Translations under genes and position numbers: made by a program
The notes under the pieces: generated by a model
The model's input: only the letters and a program-made list of their open reading frames with translations
Told to the model about the DNA's origin: nothing
Database searches by the model: none
In this document: positions 1 through 9,273 of the stretch, in pieces
How positions within the stretch are numbered: position 1 is the stretch's first letter
How the letters are laid out: every line of letters begins with the position of its first letter
Source: Paramarasmius palmivorus
Lineage: Eukaryota; Basidiomycota; Agaricomycetes; Agaricales; Marasmiaceae
Direction: 5' to 3'
Length of the DNA: 25,432 bases
Assembly: GCA_037176845.1 (NCBI GenBank)
Contig: JAYKXP010000331.1
Coordinates: 1-25,432 of the forward strand

Positions 1-1640
1 CAGCAAAGAAGCCATGCGGCGCAGCAGAAGGGAACGAGCCAAGCGCTCGAAGAAAAACAGCGCAATAAACGCAAGAACCAGAGCTTTATCATCAGTCTTA
101 GGGCGAAACGGAGAGGCTGAGGCTAGGGATTGTAGAGGTAGAGGTTGACGGCTATGCTGTCAGAGAGCACAGTCGTCCAGCACCGCTGGTTTTGAGCGGC
201 TTCAATGCAAGAGCAGCCAGCTCGAAGCCCTACTGAGGATAGAGTATAACCCCCACCCACCCCAAAGGAGTACCACCAATGCCTGAACTAAACCTCCCGG
301 TAATCCAAACTGAAGGACTTTTGCTGGATGGCAAGTAGGAACTTCCCACCATTACTCACCGACATAGAATAGCGTTTCTCTCAGCTAACCCCTAGTTAAG
401 TTAACAGGGTAAGCAGTGCTGTTAAATCATCGAGCAGATTGACAGGATATGACTTAGTGCTCGGAGCACCTTCCTCCTCAGTGCAAAAGACTGGTAGCGT
501 CAACGCTGGGCTTCATGGAGGCATTAAGAGCGCTATGACAAGGAGTCGCTTTCAACAGCAGAATATGGCAAACAGAGAGCCGATGGCCAGCATGCTGCCG
601 CCCGATACATGGTCGATCAACTGTGTGCGCCAAAGCAACCAGTAACATCGCCATACCGCGGTCTGCAGAACCAGGCGGCGATAGGGGCATTTTATCAAAC
701 AACCAGTTCTGGGTCGACTGTTGGGCATACGTTCGTAGGGTCTCCTCGAGCTATCGAATCATGTTTAGCAATGACAACCCTTAACAATTACATGCTTTAT
801 GCAACGTACGCCAATCGTCTAGCGCATGAGAGTCGCCGTGGTTTTCTTTCGAGAGCTTGAAGAGCCAGCTACCTGGCTTGGTGATTTCCACCTCACCCCA
901 ACCCTGAAGGAGGCTACTGGCAGGCCCCGTGCCTTAATACTGCAGGCCAAAGGAAACTGCCGCGGTGTCACTGTTCCTCATACCGATTTTTGGTAATTGG
1001 GGGTGGAGCGCCCGCTGGTGCTGTATACACCGCGCAATTGGCGACTTCGATCCAGCCATAGGGTGGGCATTATTTGTGCTTTCGGAACGTGGCCTGAAGA
1101 TCAGTTCCGCCAGGTTTGCAGCATATTGTTTCCCCTCTGCACTTATCACACCACTCTAACCTGCCCATAGAGGAAGGGAACGGCGGTATTGCTATCGTGA
1201 GAAGGTTACGGCTGGAGGCTTTATATCGATGTGTCTCACAATGGCTACAAGAATGATGAAGACCTTGTTTTAATAGACGGATAAGTGATGTTGATGTGAG
1301 CTGAGAGAGCAGGTAGGATGTAAGAAGGAGGTATAGGCTCTTATAACACCAAGCTAGTACGAGCTAGAGAGAGGAGACACCATGGCAAACGTACTTATAA
1401 GAAAGTGAATCATACAGCAGATTATGACTATGACAATGATACTTGGACTCGGATGAAGAACGGAGTTAATAAAAGCGTAGAATTTAAATTAGACTGCTAG
1501 GTTACATAATACAAAGAAACACAGTCTAAAACTCAAAAAATCAAAACATACAGTAATACCGCCTCGTTTCAAAACACAAAAACCTAACCATAGACGCGCT
1601 AACCAAAGACGTTTGCTAAGCCGAAATTGTACTTGGGCCC
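1..1640. other. Unassigned stretch, no recognisable gene
   Basis: I see no gene here that I can support. Open frames are short (under 85 codons), overlap on both strands and show no family motif. One reading at 1384-1500 runs 39 codons without an ATG (GKRTYKKVNHTADYDYDNDT...) and ends in TAG; it looks like a coding scrap but I cannot name it. The stretch at about 1498-1600 is A-rich and low in complexity. A TATA-like CTTATAAC occurs near 1339. The region is most likely old, decayed repeat DNA. Confidence 0.5.
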
Positions 1641-2719
1641 ATTTTGACAATATCCACGTAGCACTTGTTCAAGCTCCGGCCTCCACTACCATTGCGAACT
1701 CCGCATCCTTCTCCTTCACGGCGCTACGACTCTCATGGTAGAATTGCAGAACGAAGAACACCAGTACATCCTCCCCATCCTCTTCCTCAAAGCAAAGCCT
1801 CTCATAGCCAGCCCCAGCTGTCTCTGCCATCAAGCGCGGAGGAGTCATAAGGCAAGGCTTCCATCGAGACTTCCATCGAGACCGCACTCGTGCCGACTCG
1901 GAGGCTGCGGTGAAGAAGAAGCCGTGGCAGGAGGTCGGATTGGCCTGAGGAGGAGCTTATCCTTTCTCAAAGGGTGGCTTCCGATATATGTCTGAGACCT
2001 AGGGGAACAAGGGAAGCGTCTGGTCGCGTCTCTTTCCTGCATTTTTGGAGGGAAGTTTCCGAAAATACAGGGGGCAAGGTCAAGTTCATCAAGACACATG
2101 CAGGCTGTCATTGTGCCCATTCGAGGATTATGCCGATTCCAAGCACGCGCCAGTCAAGCCACTGATGCTGGGGCAAAGCACTTGGCGCCGATTCAAGCGC
2201 TAATGCAGGCGAGCTCTAGCATCGTTGTTGATAGCGCCCCCAGGCATCAGCAAAGGACCAGAAGCCGCTTCCAGCGACTCTGCTTTACAAAATGGGATGG
2301 AGGGCGTTGGCCTCGACTATGCACGGGCGGGGATGATGGCCTGGCAGGGTGTCTGGCGAATCAACTATCGAAAGGCGACCAGGCAGCCTGGCAAGGACAA
2401 TGCATGTCCCAGGGCCATCGCCAGGATTCCGAACGACAGGGTTGTGGAATTTGGACTGGGAGGCGATCAAAACGGGTATATGCGACGTGGCATGTTTGTT
2501 CGTACGAAAGTTTGCTAATGAAAAGAGCTTGTCGAAGGCAACGCAACTGGTTTAACACCCCTAAGGTGACGATGCCCGTGCTACTGGGTGGCAGAGCCGC
2601 TGTACATGGGCCCTGTCGGGGGTTACCTCTAAAGCGTGCTGTGCGAGAGTTCCAACCTTCAAGTTCTACATGCGTTTTATACCCGTGAACTCAGCGCAAA
2701 GTTCCAAGGAGATATTTCA
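1641..2719. other. Unassigned stretch with overlapping ORFs
   Basis: Several overlapping open frames occur on both strands, the longest being 196 codons (plus, 2098-2688). None shows a recognisable domain, a convincing intron pattern or a protein-like composition; the longest is rich in R, Q, W and C. I treat them as chance frames or decayed repeat sequence. Confidence 0.4.
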
Positions 2720-3072
2720 GGGATATACCTTGATGGTCTTATCGGCGGAGGACATTCCCGAGGAGGACAGTGGAAAATCATAAGACAACGACGATCGCGG
2801 AAGGGTATTAGTGCTGGGGATTGTCGACCAGGTACATGCGAAACGTTGAGGACTGGGATATCCTGGGCGAAGCGGGAAGAGGGAAGATGTTTGAAAACCC
2901 ATGGGGTGCTATGCGATGTGTAGTGGCCAGGGAATGTTTCATGCCGAACCCAAGTGAGCTCCAGGAGGCGCTGTCTAAGCTGATCGAGGAGGCGTAGAAC
3001 AAGCTCGAAAAAGTCAAGGCTAGCAAGAGTCTCAAAAGCCTCGTTGCATGCCAAAAGGCGACTCACCTGAGC
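2720..3072 (+). pseudogene. Possible decayed coding fragment, unknown family
   Basis: Joining plus-strand frames gives coding-like text. First comes an acidic stretch (AEDIPEEDSGKS), then, at about 2886-3072, FENPWGAMRCVVARECFMP followed by an amphipathic segment (PSELQEALSKLIEEA, stop, NKLEKVKASKSLKSLVACQK). The segment around the in-frame TAG at about 2995 looks like a broken coiled coil. I do not recognise the family. A 148-codon frame on the opposite strand (2677-3123) covers the same DNA, so which strand was coding is uncertain. Confidence 0.2.
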
Positions 3073-3454
3073 TGAAGGAACGTACGCTTCTCTGTTACCT
3101 CTAGCCCAACTAGATCCTGACAACTTCCTGTAGGCGCAGAGACATCTTCATCCAGCTAGCTGGAAAGCTGGGCATCCAATATCTCGGCCATGACAGGGAA
3201 TGCATGTATCCATTTTCTTGGGATGCCACGTACGTAACCCGGGGGCGAGACAAATCCATGATGGAGTCGTAAGTTGAAAGTGCCCATTTATGCGTGTAGT
3301 TGAGACTAACGAATAGCGATTAAGCATCCATTCAGGTCTATGAGCGATGGGAAAGAATATGGGATGAACAATGACACGAGAGAAAGTATAAAGTAGGCTA
3401 CCAAGTATGTCTTCTCTTACCTTGAGACCCTGCACCTCCGGAACCTTTATACAC

Positions 3455-3545
3455 CAGAAGAAACGAAGGGGGACAAAGGAAAGAAGGGCAAAGAAAGAGG
3501 AAGGGCAGAAGGGCAGGAAGAAAAAGGGGACAAGGTGGAGAAGTC
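3455..3545 (+). repeat. Polypurine low-complexity tract
   Basis: About 90 bases of almost pure A and G on the plus strand, made of variations on GAAGGG, AAGAAGGGCAAAG and GGAAGAAAAAGGGG. An open frame through it reads as a K/R/E-rich peptide, which is what purine DNA gives in any frame, so I do not call it a gene. Such tracts can form triplex-type structures or mark the polypurine tract of a retroelement, but no LTR is evident next to it. Confidence 0.6.
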
Positions 3546-4389
3546 AAAGGTTCGTTGATCAACATCAGTTTGATGCCTCGTTGACTGCTGATCTGGGCAC
3601 GTTTTTTTTCATGTTGTAGACTTCTGGTATCCGGAAGTTACAAAACCGCCCGGACCCTCCGGATATTGTTTCCCAATGCCAGCTCCAGCCCTTACCGTTA
3701 GGGATCCTCTGCCTCCCGTCTAGCAGGTTCGTTCTTTGGTAGATGGTGAGTTCTCCCTTAGTGGGCTATGGCGCTTGTTCAGAACCCAATAGCACAAACG
3801 ACCAAAGAAGGGCGGGCCAGCTTCGCAATCCTAGCTAACCCACATCAGCCGAAGGAAACGACGACCACTGATAAAGGGCTCCATCGCAGCAAGAAGATGA
3901 GTGCTAGGATGTGGAGAGGATTCTTACAGGTCGATGATTCTGGAGAGGAAGATTCTGAAGGTGTCCTTAGTTGATCTTGAAGATGAAGCAGGTCTTGAAG
4001 AGATGTGTCTTGAAGATGGTTCATGGGGGTTGATAGAAAGTGAAGTGAAGACATCCTGAGAAGAAGGACCTGGCAACGAAAGCCATTGGAGAAGGTGGAT
4101 TAATGGTCCCTCTCTGTTTTCTCATCAGCTCTCGACCCAGAGGAATCCAGGCCAGCTCTTTCCTGAAGACGAAGATACGCTGACACCGTACTACATCTCC
4201 GTCAACAAACAGGCTCACGGTGCCTCACGGGCTATGGCTGTTGATCACCGGCCGACAAATTCTCCAGCTTTACCTTGACCACGGGCCAACTAATTGACGA
4301 CCTCAATAACATGGCTAGCAACGAGTACAAACCTGCCTGCCCCCTGCCACCAGCCCTGGTACTTTAGGACGGGTGGGGGGTTTTTTTAG
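3546..4389. other. Unassigned, with a possible decayed coding stretch
   Basis: No intact gene. The plus strand between about 3895 and 4250 gives acidic coding-like text in shifting frames (VDDSGEEDSEG, then LVDLEDEAGLEEM, then FPEDEDTLTPYYISVNKQ). This could be the 5' part of the decayed ORF that follows. Homopolymer runs occur at 3602-3609 (T8) and near 4376-4387 (G6 then T7). Confidence 0.3.
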
Positions 4390-5323
4390 TAGCTTGCTGA
4401 GCATTGCTCGGATGCTTGTGGACCATCCAGAACATCCAAGCTTGTGCTTGAAGCTGCCAAACTGATACCAGGAGGAGAGCAGGGCGAATGGGCTGAGCAG
4501 GCTCTGAAAACGCTCACCGCCAGCGAGAGTTTGGTTCATTAGTCCCAGTGTGGCACAATCAGCATTATCCTCCATCAGTTTTTCACGCTTCAGTCCATCT
4601 ACTCGTTCTCCAAACCCCTTCACGCAATCTGTCGCCCTCCCGTTGATAGCCGGCCTCTTATTTACAAAGTGGTTCAAGGAAGCTCGCCTTGCTGGCTGCT
4701 ACCGAATCCATTTCCTCCTCTGGAGCAATTTCGCTGACAACTTGTGGGCATGGTGGAAGTCTATCAGCCCTGGCATGGGAGAAAGAGAGCGAATCAGCGT
4801 TCGTCGTATTTCAAGAAGTAAGGACGGCGATTGGAGCATCAGCTTCGATACCCGGGCCAAAATGGACTGCTACTTCCTATCGTGGGCCTTCAATGGTGGC
4901 TATCTTACTGAGGCGAAGGAAGGCGGGTCTAAGGACTGGAAGGAGCTGCAGAGGACATTTTATGGACGGGTCGAATCATATAGCCAAGTGGGAATTGGAG
5001 GAATCCGCAGCCACTACCACCCTCCTGTCTCAACCAGAAGCCCTCTTCTAGCCAGCCTCCTCCCAGCAGCCAATGGCGCGTCTTAGCCGAATCACCCAAC
5101 ACACTGCAGATTCAATTTCATCCAGCCAGCCACCATCCAGCACTCAAAGACGCACTAGCCATCGAAGGTCCGGTCTCGCTTCGTGCGAGCACCCCTTCCC
5201 TGCCAGCCAACCATAGGCCCGATAGTCAGAGGCGTTCTTAGCCAAAAATATCCCCGTGTGCTGAAGATTCGTAACCCAGATTCACGTCCCAAGAAGAAGG
5301 CCAGGCAGGCGAGGGATGCATAG
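4390..5323 (+). pseudogene. Decayed ORF of a probable repeat-associated family (WAWWKSISP motif)
   Basis: Three plus-strand pieces read as one broken protein. Piece one, from 4435, is SKLVLEAAKLIPGGEQGEWA... and stops at TAG 4540. Piece two, from 4550 in another frame, includes SNFADNLWAWWKSISPGM (WAWWK at 4745-4759) and a DGDWS block. The next frame over at about 4850-4910 reads PGQNGLLLPIVGLQWWLSY before a stop. Piece three, from 5072, is S/T/P-rich with one stop near 5215 and ends in a basic tail (RPKKKARQARDA, stop 5321-5323) that resembles a nuclear-localisation segment. From memory, a W-x-W-W...RER...GDW...GQNG...WW pattern recurs in repeat-associated hypothetical proteins of Agaricomycetes. 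Function unknown. The frameshifts make it non-functional. Confidence 0.4.
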
Positions 5324-5336
5324 GTGTGAGGTATGC

Positions 5337-5656
5337 TTTTTTTACAAAACCACCTGCTTCCTATTTGTTTTTACAAAAGTCTAGTTTATCGTATTCCTTT
5401 TTTTTTACAAAACAAGCTACCTTTTTCGTGTTATATTTTACAAAAAAGACCCTTTCCTCAATTCATTTTCCGAATCCATTTTTACACCTTCAAGACCTTT
5501 ACGACTCTCATGACCCTTATGACCTTCTTGGCTCATGGCAACGGTTATATATGTATCTTTTATATTGCTAATGTTTTTGAAAAATATGTTATTTACAACT
5601 ATAGTGCAATGCAAGGAATGACTGCCCATAGAGGCTTTCATGTTTTTTTTTTACAA
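5337..5656 (+). repeat. T-rich degenerate array of T(n)ACAAA motifs
   Basis: The motif T5-9 followed by ACAAA occurs with its ACAAA part at 5344, 5373, 5407, 5440 and 5653, and in weaker form (TTTTTACACC) near 5480. The first four are spaced 29, 34 and 33 bases, so they look like a diverged tandem repeat of about 32 bp. The array sits directly upstream of the FunK1 fragment, and the last copy runs into TTTAG just before its first readable codons. It could be 5' or intron sequence of the kinase gene, or the scar of an insertion that removed the N-terminal domain. Confidence 0.5.
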
Positions 5657-5671
5657 ATTTAGAGGCTGGGG

Positions 5672-6725
5672 ATGTGCGTAGAAACATCGGTATTTAATGC
5701 AAAAAAGCGTGCTGAGGATGTACGGGATTTAATAGAAAAAGGGCGGACGGCCGACTGCGACGAGAACACGGATCAAACAGTCGTATTCTATGCTCTTCTC
5801 GACACTGAAGGGTTATCGGCTTGTCCCTTCGGTCGTTACACAAGAGGTTTCGTTGCTATTACCGCAGATGGAAAGAGAGTGTGGCTGAAGGAGATGTGGC
5901 GGATCTGCCTTGATGACATGAAGAAAGAGGGGGTAATTTACAAGGACCTTCACGAACACAACGTACCGCATATTCTGACGGTTGTCGCACACGGTGACGC
6001 TCGAGTTGGGGGTGCCCCGCAGGAAACGGTTTCGTTGACCATACCCAAGTTCTTCGAAGAAAAATTCCCCGATGTTCAGCTCCGCCCTTTCTGCCATTAC
6101 TACATCGTCTTCAAAGAAGTGTGCCGTCCTCTGAACGAATTCGACACCACCTGGGAATTCGTAAACACGATGAAAGATGGGATGGAAGGTAAGCATCAAT
6201 CCGATCTTTTGTTTCAATTTCGTTGAAGGTAGTCTTCCAGCGCATCGTGCAGCCTACGACAGAGTCAAGATTTTGCACCGCGATGTCAGCGCAGGCAACG
6301 TTCTCATTCGACACGATGGCCAAGAAGGCTTCCTAATTGACTGGGATTTCAGCAAGGAGGTCACTGACGATGAGTCTCCGAGGCAGCGAGAAAGAACGGT
6401 AAGCCAGTCCTGAAATAGTTATATATGTTGCTCATCAACGGTTTTGTAGGGTACATGGCAGTTCATGTCAGCAAAACTACTCCTCGGTACAGCCAAACAG
6501 CACACGCGTGCTGACGACCTGGAGTCGTTCTTCTACGTGCTTTGCTGGTTGACTTTGAACTATACCCCGCATGGGATCACGCCAAATGCAGTGGAGAAGT
6601 TCATGAAGCTCTGGTTTGACTTCCACCTCATTAACTGAGAGAGTGGTGGGTCGGGAGGTGGAGATATCAAAGAGAGAGGAATCCTGGCACGGGACATCAG
6701 TGCAAAAAGGGGAAACGGATATGGG
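5672..6725 (+). pseudogene. FunK1-type protein kinase, 5' fragment
   Basis: Exons 5672-6188, 6241-6398 and 6450-6638 join in frame (introns of 52 and 51 bp) into 287 residues. Visible parts: VFNAKKRAEDVRDLIEKG; a glycine-loop-like GRYTRGFVAI with VWLKEMWR as the probable ATP-lysine strand; HYYIVFKEVCRPL; catalytic loop LHRDVSAGNVLI; DWD in place of DFG (LIDWDFSKE); and the FunK1 signature GTWQFMSAKLLLGTAKQH with DDLESFFYVL. FunK1 kinases are a fungal family expanded in mushrooms and of largely unknown substrate. The usual N-terminal domain before the kinase lobe is missing. An in-frame TGA ends the frame at 6636-6638, but family-like text continues (ESGGSGGG, ILARDISAKRG) to about 6720 and then is lost. 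The matching C-terminal tail lies at 14699-15151. A TTTAG acceptor at 5658-5662 could join a lost upstream exon. Family call is strong; the splitting is inference. Confidence 0.85.
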
Positions 6726-6936
6726 ATTATATTTCCCCACCTCCCATTATCTTTAGCTGTCTTTGATGCCTTTCAAGAATCATATGGTATTGGGAATTGC
6801 TGTGAAAAGGTACGGTGAGACAAGCGTCAGGATAAACGGTTCCTATGGTAGCCAAACGACCATTTACTACATCTCCGACTCCATACTGTAGCTTTACACC
6901 TTTAATTGATACGCTCATATTTTGCTGAATAAATCG

Positions 6937-7110
6937 TCACACATTGTATGGGCTCGTCATGAAGATATCCCATTACAAGGCAGTGTCCATAAGGTATGTG
7001 CCTATCTTTCGCTGACTGAGTTGTCCCATATTGTCTGGGGGCATCATGAAGAGACTATCTTACAGGGAAGTGTCTGTAAGCTACATAGATATAAGGCGCT
7101 GCCAGAACGG
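6937..7110 (+). repeat. Two-unit 87 bp tandem repeat (29-codon units)
   Basis: A 69-codon frame starting at 6922 contains two consecutive 29-residue units, SHIVWARHEDIPLQGSVHKV... and SHIVWGHHEETILQGSVCKL..., at 6937-7023 and 7024-7110. The period is exactly 87 bases, so the frame is kept between units. It may be a subterminal repeat of the transposon or a scrap of a repeat protein. I recognise no family, and no intron joins it to a larger gene. Confidence 0.55.
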
Positions 7111-7296
7111 CAATTGATCATAGAGACGTAGAATCCGTCTTGAGGGATAGCACGTAATTATTATCGTCGACCATTGTGTTTGATGAATTACAGATGAGTG
7201 GTAATTTCCAGATAGTAAGATACAAACAGGCTAGGAATTAATATGCTATGTGCTTGTGTTTGTAGAACCAATAGAAACAGTGGGCTGAGGGACAGG

Positions 7297-8995
7297 CTAG
7301 CTTGCGTTGAACGGCGCAGGAGTCTGTGATGGTGGTGTACCGTTTGCAGCTGTCAACGCTGCCAAAGCACGGGCCTTCCTTTGTTCTTCTAGAGTCGACT
7401 TGCTTGCGGCTATGTTTTTTGAACCGTTTGAAGCCTGTCCATGCAAAGGGAAGATGCGACTAAAAACGGATTAGCAATGTCCAAACACTATATTTACGAC
7501 GACGCACTGATTCCACCATTTGTATAAAGCCTTGACTTCTTCTTCATCCTTTGTCCCATCTTCAAAATAGTCAATGATTGTATCCCATAGTCCGGCGTAG
7601 CTGAAACCATCGCCCTCATGATTGTACGAGTCGAGGACATTGAGTGTGAAATGAAGCTGTACACTATGATAAGCCATTGCGAACAGTAGCAGATGGGAAT
7701 GTGTAAACGCACCTGCACGCACGCATACGCAATGGATCTCACCGTAACACTGGTCATTCCAATGAGGTTTGAGACACATTTTCTTGTCGGAGGTCTTCCC
7801 TTTGACTTTCCCTTCCTTGGTGTACTGAAAGTAGGTTCTTGGTTTTCAATGTTTTCGGTGGCCAAAACTGAATGAGGGGATGTGAAGATGAATTGAAAAA
7901 CCTTATACAATGTTAGCTGGCATGTCTTGAAGCAAAGAGGATCAATAATTGAAACCGTACTTTCACAAGGAGAGGTGACATCAAAAAGCCTTGCTCAACA
8001 TTGGTGGGATCAATCAACTTGGGGTCATAGAACGCTCGAACAAAATAGTTGACATATCGAGGGTAGTTCGGGTCTGCATCTTGAATCTTCTTGCGAACTC
8101 TGTTGAAATATAATTAATGGTCAATGCTGAACCGTAAGTGAAGGTGAGCACGTACTCAGGGTCATCCCAGTCATAGATGATTGAGCAAAGCAAGCGGCCA
8201 GTAACAGGGTGTTGAAACCCACGGCATGCCTTGTCCATAGGCGACACAAGAAGCTTGGGGTCAACCAGACCATCAGCAGCAGCAGCGATGGTCTCGTCAT
8301 TCAGCCAATTAGCGATTTCTGGCTTGAGTTTGCCTATGTCATCACCACGTGCGCCATCTGCCTTGAGCTCTAACTATCACCGCTCATACCTGTCAGATTC
8401 TCAAGTTGCCAGCAAGACCATTGGACTTGACCTCACCGCCTTCATACGAGCAACCATAGTTTCAGAGTCTTCAAGAAGGTCCCGATATTCAGTCGAGGAA
8501 AGCAGCGCCCATAGAATCTTGAAGGATTCAACGTTCCTGTCATGGCTAACAAGCAGGTGAGATCTTTGCGTACTCAGGCCTCAGGCATTGTTATTCACCT
8601 CCGCTTCTGTCCAGGTGTGTCTGTTTCCCGGAGCTTGGCAAGATTCGGGTCTTGACTTTCGAGCTGATAGAGGTCCCAGTCATTGATTAGGGCACGGATC
8701 CCGACATAGAGAGATGCAAGCTTGCGAATGCAGTGAATATATGAACAGTCTTTACTAGGCCAAAGGTCAGTAGTATCGGTCTTGAATAGATCTTTTTCAC
8801 TTACGTGGTACCAATCCTTCGCATCTTAGGATTCTGCTTCAGTGCATTATTCTCTGCAATTGCCGCTTCCAGAGCTCGTTTCAGTGATTGTTCGTTAGGA
8901 GTTAAAGGACCTTCTGGTGTAGGAGGAGGTAAAGGCCCAGAGGGAGAGGACATGAAGGGCCAGGGGAGGTGAGTTGGGCTGTCGAAAGAGGTCAA
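7297..8995 (-). CDS. DUF6698-type protein, intact
   Basis: Eight exons (8995-8805, 8754-8599, 8545-8437, 8373-8156, 8099-7961, 7901-7713, 7656-7508, 7459-7297) join through 48-63 bp GT...AG introns into 437 residues with no lesion. The N-terminus is P/S-rich (to about residue 35), followed by a helix (SLKRALEAAIAENNALK). Family marks follow: ACRGFQHPVTGRLLCSIIYDWDDPE, FVRAFYDPKLIDP, GFLMSPLLVKVFQFIFTSP, a linker GKSKGRPPTRK, then SLIGMTSVTVRSIAYACVQ, YNHEGDGFSYAGLWDTIIDYFED and ALYKWWN, with a low-complexity tail. I recall this as the DUF6698 family of Agaricomycetes, of unknown function. It is divergent from the Plavaka gene across 278 bp, and a minus-strand TATAAAA lies about 25 bases before the ATG. 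A start at 8953 is a second option. It may be a transposon accessory or cargo protein. Confidence 0.85.
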
Positions 8996-9273
8996 AAGTT
9001 AGTCTTTCTCAATTTTGATTTTATATTTTTCTAGGTTCGCGACAAGGCGGGCGATCGAAAAATGTGTGCGCAACATGCGGTTACCACCCTAGAATACTTT
9101 TTCCTGGCCGTCATCATCAACCAAACGGCGCAATATATTCCCGCTATCTCTTGACCATCCGTTCGCGTGATTTCAACTTGAGCTCCAACCACGACCCTTC
9201 ATGCTATATGGTCCTTCATCAACGAAGACCACATCCTTCTCAAGTGCTGCTCATAGCACTGCTTACTTTGTTC
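8996..9273. promoter_or_regulatory. Shared divergent promoter region of the DUF6698 and Plavaka genes
   Basis: These 278 bases separate two divergently oriented starts. On the minus strand TATAAAA lies at about 9020-9026, upstream of the DUF6698 ATG. On the plus strand a TATATT sits at about 9131-9139, 135 bases before the Plavaka ATG. A plus-strand frame opens at 9064 in frame with the Plavaka start and would add 70 residues, but I prefer 9274 because it places the zinc finger at the N-terminus. No experimental promoter evidence can be read from sequence. Confidence 0.4.

Noticed and set aside
2098..2688. Plus-strand ORF of 196 codons
   Set aside because: No recognisable domain, unusual R/W/Q/C-rich composition and competing frames on both strands.
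2677..3123. Minus-strand ORF of 148 codons
   Set aside because: One helical-looking segment only, no family match, and the plus strand gives equally plausible text.
9064..9273. Upstream in-frame ATG extending the transposase by 70 residues
   Set aside because: The zinc finger begins right after the ATG at 9274 and the extra residues show no conserved text.
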